Notes under the pieces: model-generated
Told to the model about the DNA's origin: nothing
Databases searched by the model: none
Seen by the model: the letters and a program-made list of their open reading frames with translations, nothing else
NCBI GenBank assembly: GCA_030035585.1
Contig: CM057482.1
Location: 61,508,828 to 61,572,827, forward strand
DNA: 64,000 bases
Direction: 5' to 3'
Origin: Dugong dugon
Taxonomy: Eukaryota > Chordata > Mammalia > Sirenia > Dugongidae
Position numbers and translations under genes: made by a program
Shown: positions 8,206 to 20,508 of the stretch, in pieces
Layout of the letters: each line of letters starts with the position of its first letter
How positions within the stretch are numbered: the stretch's first letter is position 1

Positions 8206-10256
8206 GTACCTTCTTTCCTGATAGGCAAAATTCCCTTTGAAAACCAGGGGATTCAAATACTTGCTAGGCCTGCACTCTCCAGCCTTTTCCCAAACAGGGA
8301 ACATTGGAGATAGCAGCTTGTGCTGGCCGGACACTTTCTTCTAACAAAACTGAAAACTTAAGTAGATTCAGTTAAGCAGCTTGAGGGAAACGCTAAGTTT
8401 TGGTTTCTCTTTCATGTTGTGAAAGGGGAACTTAAACCTATTGCTAACAAAGTTTTTACTCAGGAGAACTAGGGTTTTGCCTCCTTCGCGTTCCAGAACG
8501 GGAGAAACGCGGTTTCTCTTCTCCTTCGGCGATACCGTCCGTAAAGCCCTATTCTCAGCTACGCAGCAGAGAATGCCACCAGGAATGCTGGAAAGCCTGA
8601 ACGGCTGCAACTAGTTGAAAGGGAAAAAAGTCTTAGGCTGTATCCAGGTAGACAAAGCACAGGCAACGTTCTTAGGCATGTAACACAGAGGGACTTTCAA
8701 ACACAGAAAGTGAATCGTGCTCCGTTCCTCCCCAGGCTGAGAGCAACAAGCTCATGCTTTCTCTTTCAGGCAGGGAAGAAGCTACATGCTGGTGTTAAGC
8801 ACACAAGCTTTAGTTAGCAAAACTGAACCTCTTCTGCTGTCCTCTAGCTGAAGGCAGACAATCTACCAGTTTGGCTTTGAAAGCCAGTAGTACCTTCTTT
8901 CCTGATAGGCAAAATTCCCTTTGAAAACCAGGGGATTCAAACACTTGCTAGGCCTGCACTCTCCAGCCTTCTCCCAAGCAGGGAACATTGGAGAAAGCAG
9001 CTTGTGCTGGCCGGACACTCTCTTCTAAGAAAACTGAAAACTTAAGTAGATTCAGTTAAGCAGCTTGAGGGAAACGCTAAGTTTTGGTTTCTCTTTCATC
9101 TTGTGAAAGGGGAACTTAAACCTACTGCTAACAAATTTTCTACACAGGAGAACTAGGGTTTTGCCTCCTTCGCGTTCCAGAACGGGAGAAACGCGGTTTC
9201 TCTTCTCCTTTGGCGATACCGTCTGTAAAGCGGTATTCTCAGCCGCGCAGCCCAGAATACCTCCCGGAATGCTAGAAAGCCTCACCGGCTTCAACTGCTT
9301 GAAAGGGAGAAACGTCATACGCTTTATCAAAGTAGACAATGCACAGGATCTGTCTTAGGCATGTAACACAGAGGGACTTTCAAACACAGAAAGTGAATCG
9401 TGCCCCGTTCATCCCCAGACTGAGAGCAACAATCTCTTGCTTTCCCTTTCAGGCAGGGAAGAAGCTACATGCTGGTGTTAAGCACACAAGCTTTAGTTAG
9501 CAAAACTGAACCTCTTCTGCTGTCCTCTAGCTGAAGGCAGACAATCTACCTGTTTGGCTTTGAAAGCCAATACTACCTTCATTCCTGGTAGGCAAACTTC
9601 CCTTTGAAAACCAGGGGATTCAAATACGTGCTAGGCCTGCACTCTCCAGCCTTCTCCCAAGCAGGGAACATTGCAGATAGGAGCTTGTGCTGGGCGGACA
9701 CTTTCTCCTAACAAAACTGAAAACTTAAGTAGATTCAGTTAAGCAGCTTAAAGGAGAACGCTGTCCTTTGCTTTCTCTTTCATATGGTGAATAGGGAACT
9801 TAAACCTACTGCTACCAAAATTTTTACTCAGGGGAACTACGGTTTTGCATCCCTCGCTTTCCAGAATGGGAGAAACGCGGTTTCTCTTCTCCTTTAGCGA
9901 TACCGTGGTAAAGCCCTATTCTCATCTACGCAGCACAGAATGCCTCCCGAAATGCTAGAAAGCCTGAACGGCTTCAACTAGTTGAAAGGGAAAAAAGTCT
10001 TAGGCTTTATCCAGGTAGACAATGCACAGGCAACGTTCTTAGGCATGTAACACAGAGGGACTTTCAAACACAGAAAGTGAATCGTGCTCCGTTCATCCCC
10101 AGACTGAGAGCAACAAGCTCTTGTTTTCCCTTTCAGGCAGGGAAGAAGCTACATGCTGGTGTTAAGCACACAAGCTTTAGTCAGCAAAACCGAACCTCTT
10201 CTGCTATCCTCTAGCTGAAGGCAGACAATCTACCTGTTTGGCTTTGAAAGCCACTA
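8206..10256 (+). repeat. B-C-D segment joining the 6-mer and 4-mer blocks
   Basis: Three monomers at 8206 (B), 8890 (C) and 9573 (D) follow the F/A hybrid and lead into the first G. The C copy has CTACACAGG instead of CTACTCAGG, the allele that marks C' and C'' further right. The D copy has GTTTTCCC and GCTATCC near its end, unlike the D of the 6-mer but like the D of the 4-mer. The segment therefore already belongs to the 4-mer lineage. Confidence 0.87.
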
Positions 10257-10939
10257 GTACCTTCATTTGGGTAGGCAAAATTCCCCTTGAAAACCAGGGG
10301 ATTCAAATACTTGCTAGGCCTGCACTCTCCAGCCTTCTCCCAAACAGGGAACATTGGAGAAAGTAGCTTGTGCTGGGCGGACACTTTCTCCTAACAAAAC
10401 TGAAAACTTAAGTAGATTCAGTTAAGCAGCTTGAAGGAGAACGCTGTCCTTTGCTTTCTCTTTCACATGGTGAATAGGGAACTTAAACCTACTGCTACCA
10501 AAATTTTTACTCAGGGGAACTACGGTTTTGCATCCCTCGCTTTCCAGAATGGGAGAAACGCGGTTTCTCTTCTCCTTTAGCGATACCGTGGTAAAGCCCT
10601 ATTCTCATGTACGCAGCACAGAATGCCTCCCGAAATGCTAGAAAGCCTGAACGGCTTCAACTAGTTGAAAGGGAAAAGTGTCTTAGGCTTTATCCAGGTA
10701 GACAATGCACAGGCAACGTTCTTAGGCATGTAACACAGAGGGACTTTCAAACACAGAAAGTGAATCGTGCTCCGTTCCTCCCCAGACTGAGAGCAACAAG
10801 CTCTTGTTTTCCCTTTCAGGCAGGGAAGAAGCTACATGCTGGTGTTAAGCACACAAGCTTTAGTTAGCAAAACTGAACTTCTTCTGCTGTCCTCTAGCTG
10901 AAGGCAGATAATCTACCTGTTTGGCTTTGAAAGCCAGTA
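10257..10939 (+). repeat. Monomer class G (family I, mosaic), reference copy
   Basis: 683 bp. The head, ACTAGTACC then CATTTGGGTAGGCAAAATTC and TACTTGC, is most like E. From GTAGCTTGTGCTGGGCGG on it follows A, then switches to D-like bases (GTACGCAGC, CCCGAAATGC) with its own GGGAAAAGTGTC. The change CATCTACG to CATGTACG creates an ATG, which opens a short plus-strand frame in this class only. Other G copies start at 12991, 15725, 18459, 23244, 28029, 30763, 33497 and 38282. G takes the place of E, F and A when the unit shortens from six monomers to four. Confidence 0.88.
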
Positions 10940-12990
10940 GTACCTTCTTTCCTGATAGGCAAAATTCCCTTTGAAAACCAGGGGATTCAAATACTTGCTA
11001 GGCCTGCACTCTCCAGCCTTTTCCCAAACAGGGAACATTGGAGATAGCAGCTTGTGCTGGCCGGACACTTTCTTCTAACAAAACTGAAAACTTAAGTAGA
11101 TTCAGTTAAGCAGCTTGAGGGAAACGCTAAGTTTTGGTTTCTCTTTCATGTTGTGAAAGGGGAACTTAAACCTATTGCTAACAAAGTTTTTACTCAGGAG
11201 AACTAGGGTTTTGCCTCCTTCGCGTTCCAGAACGGGAGAAACGCGGTTTCTCTTCTCCTTCGGCGATACCGTCCGTAAAGCCCTATTCTCAGCTACGCAG
11301 CAGAGAATGCCACCAGGAATGCTGGAAAGCCTGAACGGCTGCAACTAGTTGAAAGGGAAAAAAGTCTTAGGCTGTATCCAGGTAGACAAAGCACAGGCAA
11401 CGTTCTTAGGCATGTAACACAGAGGGACTTTCAAACACAGAAAGTGAATCGTGCTCCGTTCCTCCCCAGGCTGAGAGCAACAAGCTCATGCTTTCTCTTT
11501 CAGGCAGGGAAGAAGCTACATGCTGGTGTTAAGCACACAAGCTTTAGTTAGCAAAACTGAACCTCTTCTGCTGTCCTCTAGCTGAAGGCAGACAATCTAC
11601 CTGTTTGGCTTTGAAAGCCAGTAGTACCTTCTTTCCTGATAGGCAAAATTCCCTTTGAAAACCAGGGGATTCAAACACTTGCTAGGCCTGCACTCTCCAG
11701 CCTTCTCCCAAGCAGGGAACATTGGAGAAAGCAGCTTGTGCTGGCCGGACACTCTCTTCTAAGAAAACTGAAAACTTAAGTAGATTCAGTTAAGCAGCTT
11801 GAGGGAAACGCTAAGTTTTGGTTTCTCTTTCATCTTGTGAAAGGGGAACTTAAACCTACTGCTAACAAATTTTCTACTCAGGAGAACTAGGGTTTTGCCT
11901 CCTTCGCGTTCCAGAACGGGAGAAACGCGGTTTCTCTTCTCCTTTGGCGATACCGTCTGTAAAGCGGTATTCTCAGCCGCGCAGCCCAGAATACCTCCCG
12001 GAATGCTAGAAAGCCTCACCGGCTTCAACTGCTTGAAAGGGAGAAACGTCATACGCTTTATCAAAGTAGACAATGCACAGGATCTGTCTTAGGCATGTAA
12101 CACAGAGGGACTTTCAAACACAGAAAGTGAATCGTGCCCCGTTCATCCCCAGACTGAGAGCAACAATCTCTTGCTTTCCCTTTCAGGCAGGGAAGAAGCT
12201 ACATGCTGGTGTTAAGCACACAAGCTTTAGTTAGCAAAACTGAACCTCTTCTGCTGTCCTCTAGCTGAAGGCAGACAATCTACCTGTTTGGCTTTGAAAG
12301 CCAATACTACCTTCATTCCTGGTAGGCAAACTTCCCTTTGAAAACCAGGGGATTCAAATACGTGCTAGGCCTGCACTCTCCAGCCTTCTCCCAAGCAGGG
12401 AACATTGGAGATAGGAGCTTGTGCTGGGCGGACACTTTCTCCTAACAAAACTGAAAACTTAAGTAGATTCAGTTAAGCAGCTTAAAGGAGAACGCTGTCC
12501 TTTGCTTTCTCTTTCATATGGTGAATAGGGAACTTAAACCTACTGCTACCAAAATTTTTACTCAGGGGAACTACGGTTTTGCATCCCTCGCTTTCCAGAA
12601 TGGGAGAAACGCGGTTTCTCTTCTCCTTTAGCGATACCGTGGTAAAGCCCTATTCTCATCTACGCAGCACAGAATGCCTCCCGAAATGCTAGAAAGCCTG
12701 AACGGCTTCAACTAGTTGAAAGGGAAAAAAGTCTTAGGCTTTATCCAGGTAGACAATGCACAGGCAACGTTCTTAGGCATGTAACACAGAGGGACTTTCA
12801 AACACAGAAAGTGAATCGTGCTCCGTTCATCCCCAGACTGAGAGCAACAAGCTCTTGTTTTCCCTTTCAGGCAGGGAAGAAGCTACATGCTGGTGTTAAG
12901 CACACAAGCTTTAGTCAGCAAAACCGAACCTCTTCTGCTATCCTCTAGCTGAAGGCAGACAATCTACCTGTTTGGCTTTGAAAGCCACTA
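10257..12990 (+). repeat. 4-mer higher-order repeat, copy 1 (G-B-C-D)
   Basis: Monomers at 10257 (G), 10940 (B), 11624 (C) and 12307 (D); period 2734 bp. The order is the 6-mer with E, F and A collapsed into the single mosaic G. The C here carries CTACTCAGG and the D carries GTTTTCCC. The next three units keep the 2734-bp spacing exactly. Confidence 0.9.
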
Positions 12991-15724
12991 GTACCTTCAT
13001 TTGGGTAGGCAAAATTCCCCTTGAAAACCAGGGGATTCAAATACTTGCTAGGCCTGCACTCTCCAGCCTTCTCCCAAGCAGGGAACATTGGAGAAAGTAG
13101 CTTGTGCTGGGCGGACACTTTCTCCTAACAAAACTGAAAACTTAAGTAGATTCAGTTAAGCAGCTTGAAGGAGAACGCTGTCCTTTGCTTTCTCTTTCAC
13201 ATGGTGAATAGGGAACTTAAACCTACTGCTACCAAAATTTTTACTCAGGGGAACTACGGTTTTGCATCCCTCGCTTTCCAGAATGGGAGAAACGCGGTTT
13301 CTCTTCTCCTTTAGCGATACCGTGGTAAAGCCCTATTCTCATGTACGCAGCACAGAATGCCTCCCGAAATGCTAGAAAGCCTGAACGGCTTCAACTAGTT
13401 GAAAGGGAAAAGTGTCTTAGGCTTTATCCAGGTAGACAATGCACAGGCAACGTTCTTAGGCATGTAACACAGAGGGACTTTCAAACACAGAAAGTGAATC
13501 GTGCTCCGTTCCTCCCCAGACTGAGAGCAACAAGCTCTTGTTTTCCCTTTCAGGCAGGGAAGAAGCTACATGCTGGTGTTAAGCACACAAGCTTTAGTTA
13601 GCAAAACTGAACTTCTTCTGCTGTCCTCTAGCTGAAGGCAGATAATCTACCTGTTTGGCTTTGAAAGCCAGTAGTACCTTCTTTCCTGATAGGCAAAATT
13701 CCCTTTGAAAACCAGGGGATTCAAATACTTGCTAGGCCTGCACTCTCCAGCCTTTTCCCAAACAGGGAACATTGGAGATAGCAGCTTGTGCTGGCCGGAC
13801 ACTTTCTTCTAACAAAACTGAAAACTTAAGTAGATTCAGTTAAGCAGCTTGAGGGAAACGCTAAGTTTTGGTTTCTCTTTCATGTTGTGAAAGGGGAACT
13901 TAAACCTATTGCTAACAAAGTTTTTACTCAGGAGAACTAGGGTTTTGCCTCCTTCGCGTTCCAGAACGGGAGAAACGCGGTTTCTCTTCTCCTTCGGCGA
14001 TACCGTCCGTAAAGCCCTATTCTCAGCTACGCAGCACAGAATGCCACCAGGAATGCTGGAAAGCCTGAACGGCTACAACTAGTTGAAAGGGAAAAAAGTC
14101 TTAGGCTGTATCCAGGTAGACAAAGCACAGGCAACGTTCTTAGGCATGTAACACAGAGGGACTTTCAAACACAGAAAGTGAATCGTGCTCCGTTCCTCCC
14201 CAGGCTGAGAGCAACAAGCTCATGCTTTCTCTTTCAGGCAGGGAAGAAGCTACATGCTGGTGTTAAGCACACAAGCTTTAGTTAGCAAAACTGAACCTCT
14301 TCTGCTGTCCTCTAGCTGAAGGCAGACAATCTACCTGTTTGGCTTTGAAAGCCAGTAGTACCTTCTTTCCTGATAGGCAAAATTCCCTTTGAAAACCAGG
14401 GGATTCAAACACTTGCTAGGCCTGCACTCTCCAGCCTTCTCCCAAGCAGGGAACATTGGAGAAAGCAGCTTGTGCTGGCCGGACACTCTCTTCTAAGAAA
14501 ACTGAAAACTTAAGTAGATTCAGTTAAGCAGCTTGAGGGAAACGCTAAGTTTTGGTTTCTCTTTCATCTTGTGAAAGGGGAACTTAAACCTACTGCTAAC
14601 AAATTTTCTACTCAGGAGAACTAGGGTTTTGCCTCCTTCGCGTTCCAGAACGGGAGAAACGCGGTTTCTCTTCTCCTTTGGCGATACCGTCTGTAAAGCG
14701 GTATTCTCAGCCGCGCAGCCCAGAATACCTCCCGGAATGCTAGAAAGCCTCACCGGCTTCAACTGCTTGAAAGGGAGAAACGTCATACGCTTTATCAAAG
14801 TAGACAATGCACAGGATCTGTCTTAGGCACGTAACACAGAGGGACTTTCAAACACAGAAAGTGAATCGTGCCCCGTTCATCCCCAGACTGAGAGCAACAA
14901 TCTCTTGCTTTCCCTTTCAGTCAGGGAAGAAGCTACATGCTGGTGTTAAGCACACAAGCTTTAGTTAGCAAAACTGAACCTCTTCTGCTGTCCTCTAGCT
15001 GAAGGCAGACAATCTACCTGTTTGGCTTTGAAAGCCAATACTACCTTCATTCCTGGTAGGCAAACTTCCCTTTGAAAACCAGGGGATTCAAATACGTGCT
15101 AGGCCTGCACTCTCCAGCCTTCTCCCAAGCAGGGAACATTGGAGATAGGAGCTTGTGCTGGGCGGACACTTTCTCCTAACAAAACTGAAAACTTAAGTAG
15201 ATTCAGTTAAGCAGCTTGAAGGAGAACGCTGTCCTTTGCTTTCTCTTTCACATGGTGAATAGGGAACTTAAACCTACTGCTACCAAAATTTTTACTCAGG
15301 GGAACTACGGTTTTGCATCCCTCGCTTTCCAGAATGGGAGAAACGCGGTTTCTCTTCTCCTTTAGCGATACCGTGGTAAAGCCCTATTCTCATCTACGTA
15401 GCACAGAATGCCTCCCGGAATGCTAGAAAGCCTGAACGGCTTCAACTAGTTGAAAGGGAAAAAAGTCTTAGGCTTTATCCAGGTAGACAATGCACAGGCA
15501 ACGTTCTTAGGCATGTAACACAGAGGGACTTTCAAACACAGAAAGTGAATCGTGCTCCGTTCCTCCCCAGACTGAGAGCAACAAGCTCTTGTTTTCCCTT
15601 TCAGGCAGGGAAGAAGCTACATGCTGGTGTTAAGCACACAAGCTTTAGTTAGCAAAACTGAACTTCTTCTGCTGTCCTCTAGCTGAAGGCAGATAATCTA
15701 CCTGTTTGGCTTTGAAAGCCACTA
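12991..15724 (+). repeat. 4-mer higher-order repeat, copy 2 (G-B-C-D/A)
   Basis: Monomers at 12991 (G), 13674 (B), 14358 (C) and 15041 (D/A hybrid). The first three match copy 1 apart from scattered single bases. The fourth starts as D and turns into A, so the unit is no longer a pure G-B-C-D. A private change, GGCACGTAAC, lies near 14829. Confidence 0.88.
15041..15724 (+). repeat. Hybrid monomer D/A with breakpoint about 15151-15217
   Basis: GATAGGAGC (about 15144-15152) is the D allele. From CTTGAAGGAG (from about 15215) through CACATGG, CTACGTAGC and CCCGGAATGC to AACTTCTTCTGC all diagnostic bases are A. The switch falls in about 65 bp that are identical in D and A. The monomer at 17775 has the same junction, so the hybrid arose once and was then copied together with its 4-mer. 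Confidence 0.86.
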
Positions 15725-16407
15725 GTACCTTCATTTGGGTAGGCAAAATTCCCCTTGAAAACCAGGGGATTCAAATACTTGCTAGGCCTGCACTCTCCAG
15801 CCTTCTCCCAAGCAGGGAACATTGGAGAAAGTAGCTTGTGCTGGGCGGACACTTTCTCCTAACAAAACTGAAAACTTAAGTAGATTCAGTTAAGCAGCTT
15901 GAAGGAGAACGCTGTCCTTTGCTTTCTCTTTCACATGGTGAATAGGGAACTTAAACCTACTGCTACCAAAATTTTTACTCAGGGGAACTACGGTTTTGCA
16001 TCCCTCGCTTTCCAGAATGGGAGAAACGCGGTTTCTCTTCTCCTTTAGCGATACCGTGGTAAAGCCCTATTCTCATGTACGCAGCACAGAATGCCTCCCG
16101 AAATGCTAGAAAGCCTGAACGGCTTCAACTAGTTGAAAGGGAAAAGTGTCTTAGGCTTTATCCAGGTAGACAATGCACAGGCAACGTTCTTAGGCATGTA
16201 ACACAGAGTGACTTTCAAACACAGAAAGTGAATCGTGCTCCGTTCCTCCCCAGACTGAGAGCAACAAGCTCTTGTTTTCCCTTTCAGGCAGGGAAGAAGC
16301 TACATGCTGGTGTTAAGCACACAAGCTTTAGTTAGCAAAACTGAACTTCTTCTGCTGTCCTCTAGCTGAAGGCAGATAATCTACCTGTTTGGCTTTGAAA
16401 GCCAGTA

Positions 16408-17091
16408 GTACCTTCTTTCCTGATAGGCAAAATTCCCTTTGAAAACCAGGGGATTCAAATACTTGCTAGGCCTGCACTCTCCAGCCTTTTCCCAAACAGG
16501 GAACATTGGAGATAGCAACTTGTGCTGGCCGGACACTTTCTTCTAACAAAACTGAAAACTTAAGTAGATTCAGTTAAGCAGCTTGAGGGAAACGCTAAGT
16601 TTTGGTTTCTCTTTCATGTTGTGAAAGGGGAACTTAAACCTATTGCTAACAAAGTTTTTACTCAGGAGAACTAGGGTTTTGCCTCCTTCGCGTTCCAGAA
16701 CGGGAGAAACGCGGTTTCTCTTCTCCTTCGGCGATAACGTCCGTAAAGCCCTATTCTCAGCTACGCCGCACAGAATGCCACCAGGAATGCTGGAAAGCCT
16801 GAACGGCTAAAACTAGTTGAAAGGGAAAAAAGTCTTAGGCTTTATCCATGTAGACAATGCACAGGCAACGTTCTTAGGCATGTAACACAGAGGGACTTTC
16901 AAACACAGAAAGTGAATTGTGCTCCGTTCATCCCCAGGCTGAGAGCAACAAGCTCATGCTTTCTCTTTCAGGCAGGGAAGAAGCTACATGCTGGTGTTAA
17001 GCACACAAGCTTTAGTTAGCAAAACTGAACCTCTTCTGCTGTCCTCTAGCTGAAGGCAGACAATCTACCTGTTTGGCTTTGAAAGCCAGTA
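16408..17091 (+). repeat. Monomer variant B' (family II), reference copy
   Basis: A B monomer with GATAGCAAC, GGCGATAACGTCC (the ACCG of the normal copy lost), CTACGCCGC, GGCTAAAAC, TTTATCCATGTAG and GTGAATTGTGC. Other copies start at 19142, 23927, 31446, 34180 and 38965. It always follows G and precedes C', so B'-C' behaves as a linked block. The change in GGCTAAAAC shortens the B palindrome on one side. The last trace of B' is the front of the hybrid at 45118. Confidence 0.88.
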
Positions 17092-17774
17092 GTACCTTCT
17101 TTCCTGATAGGCAAAATTCCCTTTGAAAACCAGGAGATTCAAACACTTGCTAGGCCTGCACTCTCCAGCCTTCTCCCAAGCAGGGAACATTGGAGAAAGC
17201 AGCTTGTGCTGGCCGGACACTCTCTTCTAACAAAACTGAAAACTTAAGTAGATTCAGTTAAGCAGCTTGAGGGAAACGCTAAGTTTTGGTTTCTCTTTCA
17301 TCTTGTGAAAGGGGAACTTAAACCTACTGCTAACAAATTTTCTACACAGGAGAACTAGGGTTTTGCCTCCTTCGCGTTCCAGAACGGGAGAAACGCGGTT
17401 TCTCTTCTCCTTTGGCGATACCGTCTGTAAAGCGGTATTCTCAGCCGCGCAGCCCAGAATACCTCCCGGAATGCTAGAAAGCCTCACCGGCTTCAACTGC
17501 TTGAAAGGGAGAAACGTCATACGCTTTATCAAAGTAGACAATGCACAGGATCTGTCTTAGGCATGTAACACAGAGGGACTTTCAAACACAGAAAGTGAAT
17601 CGTGCCCCGTTCATCCCCAGACTGAGAGCAACAATCTCTTGCTTTCCCTTTCAGGCAGGGAAGAAGCTACATGCTGGTGTTAAGCACACAAGCTTTAGTT
17701 AGCAAAACTGAACCTCTTCTGCTGTCCTCTAGCTGAAGGCAGACAATCTACCTGTTTGGCTTTGAAAGCCAATA
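17092..17774 (+). repeat. Monomer variant C' (family II), reference copy
   Basis: A C monomer with CCAGGAGATTC for CCAGGGGATTC, TTCTAACAAAACTG for TTCTAAGAAAACTG, and CTACACAGG for CTACTCAGG. Later copies (32130, 34864 and others) add CAGTCAGGG for CAGGCAGGG. A further step, AAAGCTGAAAAC, gives C'' from 41700 onward (also 51270, 53321, 55372, 59473 and 63572). The copy at 24611 is intermediate: it has GGGGATTC with CACTGTCTTC. The order C, C', C'' gives a simple relative age series. Confidence 0.87.
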
Positions 17775-18458
17775 CTACCTTCATTCCTGGTAGGCAAACT
17801 TCCCTTTGAAAACCAGGGGATTCAAATACGTGCTAGGCCTGCACTCTCCAGCCTTCTCCCAAGCAGGGAACATTGGAGATAGGAGCTTGTGCTGGGCGGA
17901 CACTTTCTCCTAACAAAACTGAAAACTTAAGTAGATTCAGTTAAGCAGCTTGAAGGAGAACGCTGTCCTTTGCTTTCTCTTTCACATGGTGAATAGGGAA
18001 CTTAAACCTACTGCTACCAAAATTTTTACTCAGGGGAACTACGGTTTTGCATCCCTCGCTTTCCAGAATGGGAGAAACGCGGTTTCTCTTCTCCTTTAGC
18101 GATACCGTGGTAAAGCCCTATTCTCATCTACGTAGCACAGAATGCCTCCCGGAATGCTAGAAAGCCTGAACGGCTTCAACTAGTTGAAAGGGAAAAAAGT
18201 CTTAGGCTTTATCCAGGTAGACAATGCACAGGCAACGTTCTTAGGCATGTAACACAGAGGGACTTTCAAACACAGAAAGTGAATCGTGCTCCGTTCCTCC
18301 CCAGACTGAGAGCAACAAGCTCTTGTTTTCCCTTTCAGGCAGGGAAGAAGCTACATGCTGGTGTTAAGCACACAAGCTTTAGTTAGCAAAACTGAACTTC
18401 TTCTGCTGTCCTCTAGCTGAAGGCAGATAATCTACCTGTTTGGCTTTGAAAGCCACTA

Positions 18459-20508
18459 GTACCTTCATTTGGGTAGGCAAAATTCCCCTTGAAAACCAGG
18501 GGATTCAAATACTTGCTAGGCCTGCACTCTCCAGCCTTCTCCCAAGCAGGGAACATTGGAGAAAGTAGCTTGTGCTGGGCGGACACTTTCTCCTAACAAA
18601 ACTGAAAACTTAAGTAGATTCAGTTAAGCAGCTTGAAGGAGAACGCTGTCCTTTGCTTTCTCTTTCACATGGTGAATAGGGAACTTAAACCTACTGCTAC
18701 CAAAATTTTTACTCAGGGGAACTACGGTTTTGCATCCCTCGCTTTCCAGAATGGGAGAAACGCGGTTTCTCTTCTCCTTTAGCGATACCGTGGTAAAGCC
18801 CTATTCTCATGTACGCAGCACAGAATGCCTCCCGAAATGCTAGAAAGCCTGAACGGCTTCAACTAGTTGAAAGGGAAAAGTGTCTTAGGCTTTATCCAGG
18901 TAGACAATGCACAGGCAACGTTCTTAGGCATGTAACACAGAGGGACTTTCAAACACAGAAAGTGAATCGTGCTCCGTTCCTCCCCAGACTGAGAGCAACA
19001 AGCTCTTGTTTTCCCTTTCAGGCAGGGAAGAAGCTACATGCTGGTGTTAAGCACACAAGCTTTAGTTAGCAAAACTGAACTTCTTCTGCTGTCCTCTAGC
19101 TGAAGGCAGATAATCTACCTGTTTGGCTTTGAAAGCCAGTAGTACCTTCTTTCCTGATAGGCAAAATTCCCTTTGAAAACCAGGGGATTCAAATACTTGC
19201 TAGGCCTGCACTCTCCAGCCTTTTCCCAAACAGGGAACATTGGAGATAGCAACTTGTGCTGGCCGGACACTTTCTTCTAACAAAACTGAAAACTTAAGTA
19301 GATTCAGTTAAGCAGCTTGAGGGAAACGCTAAGTTTTGGTTTCTCTTTCATGTTGTGAAAGGGGAACTTAAACCTATTGCTAACAAAGTTTTTACTCAGG
19401 AGAACTAGGGTTTTGCCTCCTTCGCGTTCCAGAACGGGAGAAACGCGGTTTCTCTTCTCCTTCGGCGATAACGTCCGTAAAGCCCTATTCTCAGCTACGC
19501 CGCACAGAATGCCACCAGGAATGCTGGAAAGCCTGAACGGCTAAAACTAGTTGAAAGGGAAAAAAGTCTTAGGCTTTATCCATGTAGACAATGCACAGGC
19601 AACGTTCTTAGGCATGTAACACAGAGGGACTTTCAAACACAGAAAGTGAATTGTGCTCCGTTCATCCCCAGGCTGAGAGCAACAAGCTCATGCTTTCTCT
19701 TTCAGGCAGGGAAGAAGCTACATGCTGGTGTTAAGCACACAAGCTTTAGTTAGCAAAACTGAACCTCTTCTGCTGTCCTCTAGCTGAAGGCAGACAATCT
19801 ACCTGTTTGGCTTTGAAAGCCAGTAGTACCTTCTTTCCTGATAGGCAAAATTCCCTTTGAAAACCAGGAGATTCAAACACTTGCTAGGCCTGCACTCTCC
19901 AGCCTTCTCCCAAGCAGGGAACATTGGAGAAAGCAGCTTGTGCTGGCCGGACACTCTCTTCTAACAAAACTGAAAACTTAAGTAGATTCAGTTAAGCAGC
20001 TTGAGGGAAACGCTAAGTTTTGGTTTCTCTTTCATCTTGTGAAAGGGGAACTTAAACCTACTGCTAACAAATTTTCTACACAGGAGAACTAGGGTTTTGC
20101 CTCCTTCGCGTTCCAGAACGGGAGAAACGCGGTTTCTCTTCTCCTTTGGCGATACCGTCTGTAAAGCGGTATTCTCAGCCGCGCAGCCCAGAATACCTCC
20201 CGGAATGCTAGAAAGCCTCACCGGCTTCAACTGCTTGAAAGGGAGAAACGTCATACGCTTTATCAAAGTAGACAATGCACAGGATCTGTCTTAGGCATGT
20301 AACACAGAGGGACTTTCAAACACAGAAAGTGAATCGTGCCCCGTTCATCCCCAGACTGAGAGCAACAATCTCTTGCTTTCCCTTTCAGGCAGGGAAGAAG
20401 CTACATGCTGGTGTTAAGCACACAAGCTTTAGTTAGCAAAACTGAACCTCTTCTGCTGTCCTCTAGCTGAAGGCAGACAATCTACCTGTTTGGCTTTGAA
20501 AGCCAATA
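18459..20508 (+). repeat. G-B'-C' segment (4-mer copy 4, shared with the 7-mer)
   Basis: Monomers at 18459 (G), 19142 (B') and 19826 (C') repeat the preceding unit, but the fourth slot (20509) is now a pure A that is best read as the start of the first 7-mer. The segment is therefore the joint between the 4-mer and 7-mer phases. Confidence 0.85.

Larger units (their letters stand above)
15725..18458 (+). repeat. 4-mer higher-order repeat, copy 3 (G-B'-C'-D/A)
   Basis: Monomers at 15725 (G), 16408 (B'), 17092 (C') and 17775 (D/A). This is the first appearance of the linked B' and C' variants, which travel together in later units. It shares the D/A junction with the preceding unit. A private change in G, CAGAGTGAC near 16205, separates it from the next copy. 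Confidence 0.88.

Noticed and set aside
10607-10867. 86-codon plus-strand frame specific to G and A/G monomers
   Set aside because: It opens only because one substitution creates an ATG (CATGTACG). The frame runs through non-coding satellite, and the same region in A is nearly identical but has no such start.
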